From positions 1 to 30,387 of the forward strand of contig CAJUIL010000039.1 of the NCBI GenBank assembly GCA_910586225.1: DNA of 30,387 nucleotides, given 5' to 3'. The notes below the pieces were generated by a model. That model searched no databases. It was not told the DNA's origin and worked only from the letters and a program-made list of their open reading frames with translations. The translations under genes and the position numbers were made by a program. The stretch comes from an uncultured Eubacterium sp. Its GTDB lineage: Bacteria; Bacillota; Clostridia; Lachnospirales; Lachnospiraceae. Positions 23,531 to 30,387 of this stretch are shown here, in pieces; positions within the stretch are counted from its first letter, which is position 1; the number at the start of each line of letters is the position of its first letter.

Positions 23531-24826
23531 ATGGCGGTATTAAATTTTATTATCAACAATATTTTGACGCAGGCTCCCATTATTATCGGGCTGATCGCGC
23601 TGCTTGGCTTGCTGCTGCAGAAAAAGCCGGCCGGAACGGTGATTTCCGGTACGGTAAAGACGATCCTTGGATTTATGGTATTGTCAGCAGGCTCTTCGGT
23701 CATGCAGGGTTCTTTATCCTATTTTGGTACGATCTTCAACGAAGGATTTGGATTAAACGGCATGAACAGCGTGGTTGCTTCGATCGAGGCTATTAACGGT
23801 CAGGCAATGGGCGAGCTTGGACTTGGTGGGGAAATTGCGATTTCATTGGCTGGGATTTTTATTGTAAATATTATCCTGGCGCGTGTGACACCGTTTAAGT
23901 ACATCTTCCTGACGGGGCAGGCGCTTTTGTGGGAATCCACACTCTGTATCGTGTTTGCCTGGTTTGTAGGATTAAGAGGTGTTCCGCTTATTCTTGTTTC
24001 CAGTATTGTCGGCGGAGCTTTTGCGACGCTTATGCCTGCGTTTGCGCAGCCTGTTGTCCGCAAGATCACAGGCGGGGATGATATCGCGCTTGGACATTTC
24101 TGTACGTTTGGCTATATGTTTACCGCGCTGATCGCAAAGCTGGTCGGCGACGAGACGAAATCATGCGAAGAATTAAAGCTGCCAAAGAGCGTGGAGTTTT
24201 TACAGGACACGTATCTTTCCGTTATGGTTGTCATGGTTCCATTTTATTTGATCGTAGCAGCAGTTGCAGGCCCGGCGGCAAGCGCGGAGCTGTGCGGGGG
24301 CACAAACTTTATGGTATACGCATTCCTTCAGGCGATGCAGTTCGTCGTAGGTCTGTATGTACTGCTGGCAGGCGTACGTCTGCTGTTGGCTGAGATCGTA
24401 CCTGCGTTCCAGGGTATTTCGCAGAAGCTTGTTCCGAACGCAAAGCCGGCTCTGGACTGTCCGGTACTGTTTCCATACGCACCAAATTCTGTAATTATGG
24501 GATTTATTTTTACAACAGTCGGCTCTTTGATCGGTATGGGTATTACGGCAATTCCGGCGCTTGGGGTTCCGCTTGTTATCCCTGGGGTAATGAGTAACTT
24601 CTTTGCAGGCGGTACGGCAGGTATTTTTGCAAACAGACTCGGCGGACGCCGCGGCGTGATCGTCGGATGTATTGCGCATGGTATTTTTATTATGCTGCTC
24701 CCGGCTTTCCTTTCACCGATGCTTGCGCAGATCGGGTTCCAGAACATTACGTGTACAGACGTGGATACGGTCGTAACCGGATTCTTCTTTATGATCATTA
24801 AGAGCATTACAGGAATCTTTGGTTAA
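23531..24826 (+). CDS. PTS EIIC membrane transporter, ascorbate (UlaA/SgaT) type
   Basis: This polytopic membrane permease of 431 residues has many hydrophobic segments, beginning with a short amphipathic N-terminus (NFIINNILTQAPIIIGLIAL) and a signature TVKTILGFMVLSAGSSVM (about 37-54) seen in UlaA/SgaT proteins. The second half repeats the pattern (FPYAPNSVIMGFIF, then GVPLVIPGVMSNFFAGGTAG). Length is a little below E. coli UlaA. In the ascorbate system UlaA imports and phosphorylates L-ascorbate. Here the ascorbate enzymes UlaD, UlaE, UlaF and UlaG are absent, so the sugar is probably different. Confidence 0.9.
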   Translation: MAVLNFIINNILTQAPIIIGLIALLGLLLQKKPAGTVISGTVKTILGFMVLSAGSSVMQGSLSYFGTIFNEGFGLNGMNSVVASIEAINGQAMGELGLGGEIAISLAGIFIVNIILARVTPFKYIFLTGQALLWESTLCIVFAWFVGLRGVPLILVSSIVGGAFATLMPAFAQPVVRKITGGDDIALGHFCTFGYMFTALIAKLVGDETKSCEELKLPKSVEFLQDTYLSVMVVMVPFYLIVAAVAGPAASAELCGGTNFMVYAFLQAMQFVVGLYVLLAGVRLLLAEIVPAFQGISQKLVPNAKPALDCPVLFPYAPNSVIMGFIFTTVGSLIGMGITAIPALGVPLVIPGVMSNFFAGGTAGIFANRLGGRRGVIVGCIAHGIFIMLLPAFLSPMLAQIGFQNITCTDVDTVVTGFFFMIIKSITGIFG

Positions 24827-24867
24827 AAATATCGCAATAACGCGCAGGGAAACGGAGGGAAAATATC

Positions 24868-25254
24868 GTGTTTCTGTTTGGAAAGAAAAAAGAAAACAAG
24901 GCGGAAAAGGTGCAGGAGACGGTGGCTGTCAATAAGGAGGAGCTGGTCAGCCAGGCGCAGGCCAAGGTACAAGAACTTGACGGTAAGCAGGGCGACGACC
25001 GTGTGGAGCTTTTGAATGAGATTGGGTCACTGTTTTTTCAGGCACAAGAGCTGGATCAGGCGATCAAGTACTATGAAGAAAGCCTGAGCTTAAAAAAGGC
25101 TATGGGAAAGGCGTATACAGACCTGATGTCTTTATACAATAAAAAGCGCCAGCAGGCGGCGGAAAATAAAAACGACGAGCAGCTGGACTATTACCTCGCC
25201 AAGGTACAAGAAATGATGCAGATGTCAAAGGATATGCTGCGTGGAAAAATGTAA
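24868..25254 (+). CDS. Small TPR-like protein in the PTS operon
   Basis: This 128-residue protein starts at GTG 24868 after GGAGGG. The N-terminus MFLFGKKKENKAEK is hydrophobic then Lys-rich. The remainder is helical with one recognisable tetratricopeptide unit, LLNEIGSLFFQAQELDQAIK, then YYEESLSLKKAMGKAY (about 48-83), and a further helical pair ending in MQMSKDMLRGKM. No enzymatic motif is seen. It lies between the EIIC and aldolase genes and reads as a co-transcribed member. It could be a scaffold that brings soluble enzymes to the transporter, but that is only inferred from its fold and place. Confidence 0.7.
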   Translation: MFLFGKKKENKAEKVQETVAVNKEELVSQAQAKVQELDGKQGDDRVELLNEIGSLFFQAQELDQAIKYYEESLSLKKAMGKAYTDLMSLYNKKRQQAAENKNDEQLDYYLAKVQEMMQMSKDMLRGKM

Positions 25255-25302
25255 TCGTGTCAGTAAACAAAAACCGAATAAGAGAAAGTACAGGTGTAAA
25301 AA

Positions 25303-26154
25303 ATGTATAAAAATTTAATCGATATCTTTAAGGAAAACGAAGGAAAAGGCGCAGTCGGCGCATTTAACGTACATTGCTTTGAAATGGTGCCAGCAATGAT
25401 CGAGGCAGCGGAGCAGCTGAACGTTCCGGTCATTTTGCAGACCTCGCTGGGAACCGCGGAATACATCGGATTCGAACCGCTGATCGCAGCGGTAAAAGCC
25501 ATCGCGCAGAAGGCTACGGTGAACGTAGCGTTACATATGGATCACTGCAAGAGTGTAGAAGCATTAAAAAAAGCGATCGACTGTGGATATTCTTCTGTTA
25601 TGTACGACGGTTCCTCACTTTCGATTGAAGAAAACATTAAAAATACAAAAGAAGTAGTAGCATATGCACACGCACACGGCGTATCCGTGGAAGGCGAAGT
25701 CGGCTCTATCGGCGGTGCTGAGGATGGCGTTGTAGTAGATAAGGATGCGGCTATGTATACAAAGCCGGAGGATGCGCTGCATTTTGCATCGGAAACAGGC
25801 GTGGACGCGCTGGCGGTTTCCATCGGGACGACACACGGGCAGTACAAATCTAAGGCAAAGATCAATTACGAGCTGTTAGAGGAGCTGAAAGCAAAGCTTG
25901 GGGATACCGGGCTTGTCCTGCATGGCGGTACAGGCGTATCGGATGAGGATATGCGAAGATGCGTCAGAGAAGGCATGAAAAAGATCAATGTAGGAACGGA
26001 ATTAAACAAATCTTATATCGAGGTCGTAGGCAAGACATTTACAGCAGAGGACGTTACACCGCTTACCTCGTTAAGAAACCTGCTCGGACCGGCTAATGAC
26101 CGCATCAAAGAGATCGTTACGGAAAAAGCGACATTGTTTAAGATCGGGGATTAG
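25303..26154 (+). CDS. Class II ketose-bisphosphate aldolase (Fba/GatY family)
   Basis: This zinc aldolase cleaves fructose- or tagatose-1,6-bisphosphate to two triose phosphates. The 283 residues show the catalytic D80 and zinc ligand H81 in LHMDHC, E132 in EGEVGSIGG, H178 in GTTHG and H207 in VLHGGTG, and the end motif NVGTELN. Length and motifs place it with GatY/KbaY/FbaA-type enzymes, and the exact stereochemistry cannot be told from sequence. It is the last gene before a terminator. It may also process the bisphosphate made by the kinase in the mannitol operon. The ribosome site is weak (AGGTG). Confidence 0.92.
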   Translation: MYKNLIDIFKENEGKGAVGAFNVHCFEMVPAMIEAAEQLNVPVILQTSLGTAEYIGFEPLIAAVKAIAQKATVNVALHMDHCKSVEALKKAIDCGYSSVMYDGSSLSIEENIKNTKEVVAYAHAHGVSVEGEVGSIGGAEDGVVVDKDAAMYTKPEDALHFASETGVDALAVSIGTTHGQYKSKAKINYELLEELKAKLGDTGLVLHGGTGVSDEDMRRCVREGMKKINVGTELNKSYIEVVGKTFTAEDVTPLTSLRNLLGPANDRIKEIVTEKATLFKIGD

Positions 26155-26186
26155 AAATATTTAAAAAATTGGGAAATAAAGTTTGG

Positions 26187-26226
26187 CGGGCAGATGTTCG
26201 AATGGGAAATATCTGCCCGTTTTTTT
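26187..26226 (+). terminator. Terminator after the aldolase gene
   Basis: CGGGCAGAT (26187-26195) pairs with ATCTGCCCG (26211-26219), followed by seven T. The next gene starts 20 bases later with no obvious promoter, so partial read-through is likely. Confidence 0.85.
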
Positions 26227-26245
26227 GCAAAGGAGATGGGCTTAG

Positions 26246-26866
26246 ATGAAAAAAAGCATGATATTGCTGGCTGGATATCCTGCGACTGGAAAGAGCTATC
26301 TGTGCAGGCTGATCCTGCAAAAGTATCCGCAGCTTGTGACGGTGAACCAGGATGAATACAAGGAGCGTAAATGGGACGCATACGGCTTTGACAGCCTGGA
26401 GGAAAAAACCCGTCTGGAAATGCTGGCATGGGAGGAGTATTATGCCGCGTTAGAGCGGAATATGATGGAAGGCGCGTCTATTATTTCAGACTATCCGTTC
26501 AGCGAAAAGCAAAAGGGACGGCTCAAGGGGCTGGCGGAGCAATACGGCTACGAGACGGTTACGATCCGCCTGCTGGGCGATATCGACACGCTGTACGAAA
26601 GGTCAAGAATGCGGGATCTGGATCCGGACAGGCATCTTGGACATATGGTAAGCCGTTATCATAAGGGCGACGTTATGGAGGACCGTTCCGGGGCGGACTG
26701 TCTTGTGACCTATGATATTTTTGTGGACAGATGCCTGCACAAGGGGTATGATAAATTTGTGCTGGGCCATTTGATCGACGTGGACGCTACAGACTTTCAC
26801 AAAATTGATTACGACGGCATTTTAAAGAAGGTAGGAGCTGTCTGTGATGCAGCAGCAATGGAATAG
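26246..26866 (+). CDS. P-loop kinase-like ATP-binding protein
   Basis: This 206-residue protein begins MKKSMILLAGYPATGKSYLC with a Walker A motif GYPATGKS (10-17), and has the NQDEYKERK and SDYPFSEKQK regions. This is the pattern of small P-loop kinases (AAA_33/zeta-toxin-like fold) that phosphorylate small molecules. The C-terminal lid has RSRMRDLDPDRH. AAAGGAG precedes the ATG. It sits between the aldolase and a PfkB kinase, so a sugar or polyol kinase role is plausible. It could also modify another metabolite. The substrate is unknown. Confidence 0.75.
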   Translation: MKKSMILLAGYPATGKSYLCRLILQKYPQLVTVNQDEYKERKWDAYGFDSLEEKTRLEMLAWEEYYAALERNMMEGASIISDYPFSEKQKGRLKGLAEQYGYETVTIRLLGDIDTLYERSRMRDLDPDRHLGHMVSRYHKGDVMEDRSGADCLVTYDIFVDRCLHKGYDKFVLGHLIDVDATDFHKIDYDGILKKVGAVCDAAAME

Positions 26867-26911
26867 CAGTCTTGACGTTTGGCAGCGCGTAAGTGTGGAA
26901 AGGGACAGAGT

Positions 26912-27805
26912 ATGGGAATTGTATGTGTGGGACAGTCGGCGTTTGATATTACGGTACCGGTGCATGAGCCGATAGCAGACAACCGGAAGTACCGGATGCA
27001 GACAGAAACAAGATGCGGCGGAGGGCCTGCTTTGAATGCCGCCTGCCTGTGCGCGCTCTGGGGTGCGCCGGTGCAGCTTGTAAGCAGGATCGGCAGGGAT
27101 GAATACGGCGAAAAGCTCAGGGAAATTTTAAAAAGCTATGGCGTAAGGACGGATCATCTGATCCCGGATGAACAGGTAGCAACGCCGTACAGTTATATTT
27201 TTGTGAATACAGAGACAGGAAATCGTACAATATTTAACAGACCGGCTGTATTTTCGGAGATAGAATATGAAGAAGAAGGGCTGGAGCCGGATGTTATTTT
27301 AAGTGATGGGCATGAGGATAGGATCAGTATCGAGCTGATACAAAAATACCCGGATGCGGTTTCGGTGATCGATGCAGGAACTTGCCGCGATACGACAATG
27401 AACGTGGCAAAATATGCAGACTATCTCGTCTGCTCCGAGGATTTTGCAAGACAATATACGTCGCATCCGATCGATCTGAACGACTGGGAGTCGTGTAAAC
27501 GGATTTTTCAGAAGGTAAAGAAGATCAACAAAAAGACCGTCGTCATTACCCTTGGCGACCAGGGGCTTTTGTATGAGCAGGATGGCGAGCTGCAAAGGCT
27601 TGCGGCGTATCCGGTCAAGGCGGTGGATACGACTGGGGCCGGTGATATTTTCCATGGGGCATTCGCCTATGGACTGTACCGGAGCCTGCCGCTGCTGGAT
27701 AATCTAAAGCAAAGCTCAGCGGCCTCCGCCATATCCGTACAGACGATCGGAGGACAGATATCGATTCCAAAATTAAACGAGGTACAGCAAAAAGTAAACG
27801 GCTGA
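26912..27805 (+). CDS. PfkB/ribokinase-family sugar kinase
   Basis: This 297-residue kinase starts MGIVCVGQSAFDITVPV, with the ribokinase signature TRCGGGPALNAACLCALWG (about 40-58), VVITLGDQGLLY and the catalytic DTTGAGDIFHGAFAYG motif near residue 248. It is more like ribokinase or fructokinase types than 1-phosphofructokinase. The start at 26912 has AAAGGG seven bases upstream; a TTG at 26879 is not preferred. It closes the operon-like group and is followed by a bidirectional terminator. The substrate is unknown; a sugar or sugar phosphate from the upstream PTS is likely. Confidence 0.85.
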   Translation: MGIVCVGQSAFDITVPVHEPIADNRKYRMQTETRCGGGPALNAACLCALWGAPVQLVSRIGRDEYGEKLREILKSYGVRTDHLIPDEQVATPYSYIFVNTETGNRTIFNRPAVFSEIEYEEEGLEPDVILSDGHEDRISIELIQKYPDAVSVIDAGTCRDTTMNVAKYADYLVCSEDFARQYTSHPIDLNDWESCKRIFQKVKKINKKTVVITLGDQGLLYEQDGELQRLAAYPVKAVDTTGAGDIFHGAFAYGLYRSLPLLDNLKQSSAASAISVQTIGGQISIPKLNEVQQKVNG

Positions 27806-27808
27806 AAA

Positions 27809-27855
27809 AACGCGCTTGTCAAAAATCTAGAGCTTAGATTTTTGGCAGGCGCGTT
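27809..27855. terminator. Bidirectional terminator between convergent genes
   Basis: A 21-bp stem with two G-U pairs (27809-27829 with 27835-27855, loop GAGCT) is bounded by A and T runs. It serves the pfkB gene on the plus strand and the PRD regulator on the minus strand. Confidence 0.85.
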
Positions 27856-27866
27856 TTGATGTGGAT

Positions 27867-29894
27867 CTAAGTGAGGAGCTGCTGTAATATGAGGATCACT
27901 TCTGAGGCAGTAGAGCACTGGCACAGCTGCTCCATACCTTCGAAATCACTGACGATTTTTAATATGTCTTGCAGGATCTTCAAATGTTTTTCCTGATCCT
28001 CTGCGGCAAGGACAATGACCAGCCTTGCCTGTCTGTGCTCAGAGAATTTAACAGGCGTGCGGAAGATCCCAAGTGATATATCCAGACAGTTTACACCGTC
28101 CTCAGGCTTTGCGTGTGCTAAGATCACATCGTCGGTCAAAAACATATAAGGCCCGTAATAGTGCAGCTGGGAAATGATCGTTTCCAAATATTCTTTTTGA
28201 ATGCTGGAGTTGCTGATCAGACATTTTCCGGTCATGCGGATGCTCTGCTGCCACTGGCATTGCTCTGTGATCACATGAATGCGGGAATCGTCCAGGATGC
28301 TCAGCAGGTCATAGTCCTCCGCGGCTTCGATCTGCGGTTCGTCGCGTTCGGTCTGCATATAGACCGTTAGATCTTGGAGCAGGGCGTCATAGTCCTCTGG
28401 CTTGACATAGGGGCGTACGACTTGGAAAATCTGCTTACGCTGCAGCGAAACATTTCGCGGAGCGACCAGACGGTGTGTCAGGATAGACTTGCGGTCAAAT
28501 TCTGTCAGCACAGGATGTACGGTGATCGACGGTACAACGCTGCTGATCTTTACCGTAGAAATGATCAGGTCGCAGATATCCTGCACATTGGTCAGCCCGA
28601 TCGCGGCTACGACATCGACAATCTTTGCAAACGGAAGGAGTTTTTGTACTTCCCGCTTGATCATATTTCCGGTAGACATTCCGTTTACACAAATGATCAG
28701 GATGCGCAGCTGATCTTTTTTGGAGCTGGAAATTTTTAAAAATCCGCCGAAATGCAGCGTAAGATAAGCAATCTCACTGTCCGGGATCGGAAAACCGATC
28801 TGCTTTTCCAGACGTCTTGCCGCAGTCTTGGTGATCGCAAATAGATCCGGGTATTCTTTTATGACGTCGTCGCCTAGGATATTTCCGATCTGAATACCGA
28901 ACCGATAACGATATAAGGACGTATTCAAGTGGATAAACAGGGCGCGCTCCAGCTCCCTTGGATTGTCAAATATCACACAGGCAGTCTTTTCAAACTCGGA
29001 AATCAGTGCGGTCGTCAGATCATACACATCATTTTGCGGCTTGCTTTCAAAAAATTCATCCGGAACGAGGTTCACACGCGAGCCCAGCAGATGCAAGGAC
29101 AAATATAGCTGCTCCTCCGGCTTTAGATCCGGAAAATATTTTTTGGTCAAAGCATATTCATGCGTCTTTTCAATTTCCGCCTGCTTCAGCCCGGTAAATG
29201 CAATCGAACGCCTGTTCTGGTATAATAATGGAAGCAGCGTTGCGATAGACGGCAGCACGCCTTCCACATAGCTGATGCCAAGCTCCGCTTCGATCTGTTC
29301 TAATTTTTTCAGATATCCCTGGATCTGGTCTGGATGATAGAACTTGATAATACCACTGTTAAAAAGTCCCGAAAGCTCGTTAAAATAAAGGATAAACAGC
29401 GCGCGGATTCGTACTACGTCGCCGATGACACGATAGCCTTGCTTTGGCTGGTAGTCGAGTGTCAGATCATACTGCTCTAGTAGTCTGGAAACCTCTTTTA
29501 AATCTGTAAAGATCGTATTGCGGCTGACCTCTACACATTCCATCAGCTGTTCCAGATAAATAAGTTTTGGAGAATAAATAATATAGCAAATGATGATTCT
29601 CGCGCGTTCCTCCGGTGAAAAAGTGTAGATCGGCTGCTTCGTATCCTGGCTGAGCATAGCTTGGATCTGCTCGCGTTCCCGGCTGGATAAAAACAAGCCC
29701 TTTCCATGTACAACTTCCAGCTTGGAAAGCTGCGCCTGCTCCAACCAGATATTCAGTTTTTCAATATCATAATAAACCGTACGCCGGGAAATATTCAAAG
29801 CTTCGGCGATACGGTTGACAGATATATAATCGGACTGGGTGAGCAGGACATTCAGCATTCGTTTGCACCGGGCATTGATGTAAATTAATGCCAT
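27867..29894 (-). CDS. PRD-containing transcriptional regulator with UlaC-like EIIA domain
   Basis: This 675-residue protein has the MtlR-like layout: HTH (ISVNRIAEALNISRRTVYYD, 24-43), a second helix-turn-helix region (about 110-140), PRDs with H268, H322 and H381, an EIIB-type domain with C402 (IICVNGMSTGN), and a C-terminal EIIA domain with H594 (ILAHAKPEDGV). Its EIIA domain matches the ascorbate-type EIIA gene of this locus, so it most likely activates the PTS operon through phosphorylation by the same phosphorelay. The start is after AAGGAAGGG. It is convergent to the pfkB kinase gene and has its own promoter. A BglG-like RNA antiterminator is unlikely, since the N-terminus is HTH, not CAT. 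Confidence 0.88.
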   Translation of the reverse strand: MALIYINARCKRMLNVLLTQSDYISVNRIAEALNISRRTVYYDIEKLNIWLEQAQLSKLEVVHGKGLFLSSREREQIQAMLSQDTKQPIYTFSPEERARIIICYIIYSPKLIYLEQLMECVEVSRNTIFTDLKEVSRLLEQYDLTLDYQPKQGYRVIGDVVRIRALFILYFNELSGLFNSGIIKFYHPDQIQGYLKKLEQIEAELGISYVEGVLPSIATLLPLLYQNRRSIAFTGLKQAEIEKTHEYALTKKYFPDLKPEEQLYLSLHLLGSRVNLVPDEFFESKPQNDVYDLTTALISEFEKTACVIFDNPRELERALFIHLNTSLYRYRFGIQIGNILGDDVIKEYPDLFAITKTAARRLEKQIGFPIPDSEIAYLTLHFGGFLKISSSKKDQLRILIICVNGMSTGNMIKREVQKLLPFAKIVDVVAAIGLTNVQDICDLIISTVKISSVVPSITVHPVLTEFDRKSILTHRLVAPRNVSLQRKQIFQVVRPYVKPEDYDALLQDLTVYMQTERDEPQIEAAEDYDLLSILDDSRIHVITEQCQWQQSIRMTGKCLISNSSIQKEYLETIISQLHYYGPYMFLTDDVILAHAKPEDGVNCLDISLGIFRTPVKFSEHRQARLVIVLAAEDQEKHLKILQDILKIVSDFEGMEQLCQCSTASEVILILQQLLT

Positions 29895-29943
29895 AAAAAT
29901 CCCTTCCTTCTGCTGAAAGCGGTTCTCTGTTCGTTATGATTTT

Positions 29944-29972
29944 ATTATAAGTTCTAAGCTGGTTATTTACAA
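29944..29972 (-). promoter_or_regulatory. Sigma-A promoter of the PRD regulator gene
   Basis: On the minus strand TTGTAA (29967-29972) and TATAAT (29944-29949) are separated by 17 bases, about 50 bases before the start codon. Confidence 0.75.
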
Positions 29973-30006
29973 TGTTCGAGCACCCCAGATTGTTGCATGG
30001 AGGCTG

Positions 30007-30162
30007 TGCAAAGTTACTTTTCACGGGTCAGGAATGCGCACTGGCTGCGCGTTCCGTAAGAACATGATTCAGGAGTTCGGGGCGATTTTGCGAAGCAAAC
30101 TTTCCATATCGCCTTGAACCGTTACTATGAGCGACCCCAGGGCCGTGAATAGTAACTGTGCA
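30007..30162. ncRNA. 156-bp structured inverted-repeat element (unknown; ncRNA or MITE-like)
   Basis: Outer arms TGCAAAGTTACTTTTCACGG (30007-30026) and 30143-30162 are inverted repeats matching at 18 of 20 positions. Inside are a hairpin GGAATGCGC/GCGCGTTCC (30031-30055), a hairpin GGCGAT/ATCGCC with an inner TTTGC/GCAAA stem (30081-30113), and GTTACTAT (30121-30128), which can pair with ATAGTAAC (30149-30156) in place of the outer arm. No convincing coding frame is present. It could be a dispersed palindromic element or a structured RNA. Confidence 0.5.
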
Positions 30163-30387
30163 AATATGGGGGAAAACGGGTTGTAATTTTATAGAATAGT
30201 ATTTGCGGATTTGAGGGTTGGGATGCGGGGGAGTTGGAGGGGGTTTTTGGAAAAAAGAGTGGGAGTGGCTATTCGGACGCCGTCTGAAGGAAGCGGCAAA
30301 GGAAAATGCTTGATTGAATTACATTTTGTGGCAATATTGGTGTTAGTATATAAGTGTGGACAGAAAAAGTTGAACAACCTATACTAT
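30163..30387. other. Non-coding right end of the window
   Basis: No supported gene is seen. A purine-rich stretch lies at about 30206-30270. The last 40 bases (GTGTGGACAGAAAAAGTTG and onward) look AT-rich and could be the start of another element, but it is cut off. Confidence 0.4.

Noticed and set aside
30340..30387. Possible insertion sequence end at the right edge
   Set aside because: Only about 45 bases are visible, with no partner repeat or transposase frame, so an IS call is not supported.

Overview
The window reads as a chromosome segment of a low-to-mid GC Gram-positive anaerobe, most likely Lachnospiraceae-like Clostridia. This is inferred from strong AGGAGG-type ribosome binding sites, sigma-A promoters, the style of the YajC, IlvD, SerA and PTS proteins, and the accessory restriction and toxin genes. 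No rRNA or tRNA gene and no CRISPR array was seen.

Region 1 (1-6656, minus strand) is a type I restriction-modification operon that resembles the type IC / EcoR124I group. The order in transcription is: small XRE regulator, hsdM, a small Cys-rich ORF, a two-TRD hsdS, an extra half-hsdS, a HEPN-like protein, and hsdR, which runs off the left edge. Genes overlap or abut throughout. hsdS carries two sequence features expected to be hypervariable. One is a 12-bp tandem repeat (TAEL-type spacer) between its two halves. The other is a GACA tetranucleotide tract at its 3' end, where gain of one unit would fuse hsdS in frame to the half-S gene. A truncated XRE gene (6790-6936) and its terminator lie between this island and the housekeeping genes.

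Region 2 (7080-14720, plus strand) is housekeeping: yajC with its own promoter and terminator, then leuB-ilvD-ilvB-serC-serA, a branched-chain amino acid and serine biosynthesis cluster that ends in a terminator.

Region 3 (14734-15900) is a decayed patch. It holds a frameshifted and truncated AAA-ATPase fragment, a dinJ/relB antitoxin broken by an internal deletion, a yoeB toxin that keeps every catalytic residue but has a foreign 44-residue tail, and an IS4-like transposase remnant that supplies that tail.

Region 4 (15871-22584) is a mannitol PTS locus: mtlA (EIICB), mtlR, mtlF (EIIA), a 1-phosphofructokinase-like PfkB, and a SorE-like zinc dehydrogenase. No MtlD is present. The enzyme set fits an alternative route in which mannitol-1-P is oxidised at C2 to fructose-1-P, phosphorylated to fructose-1,6-bisphosphate and then cleaved. 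Two 23-bp operator-like sites lie exactly 17 nt upstream of the -35 boxes of the mtlA and mtlF promoters.

Region 5 (22627-29972) is an ascorbate-type (UlaABC/SgaTBA-like) PTS operon: EIIA, EIIB, EIIC, a small TPR-like protein, class II aldolase, a P-loop kinase and a second PfkB kinase. A convergent PRD regulator with a UlaC-like EIIA domain follows. No ascorbate-catabolic enzymes are present, so the substrate is unknown. A 20-bp near-perfect palindrome sits upstream of the operon promoter.

Region 6 (29895-30387) is non-coding. It holds the regulator's promoter and a 156-bp structured inverted-repeat element.
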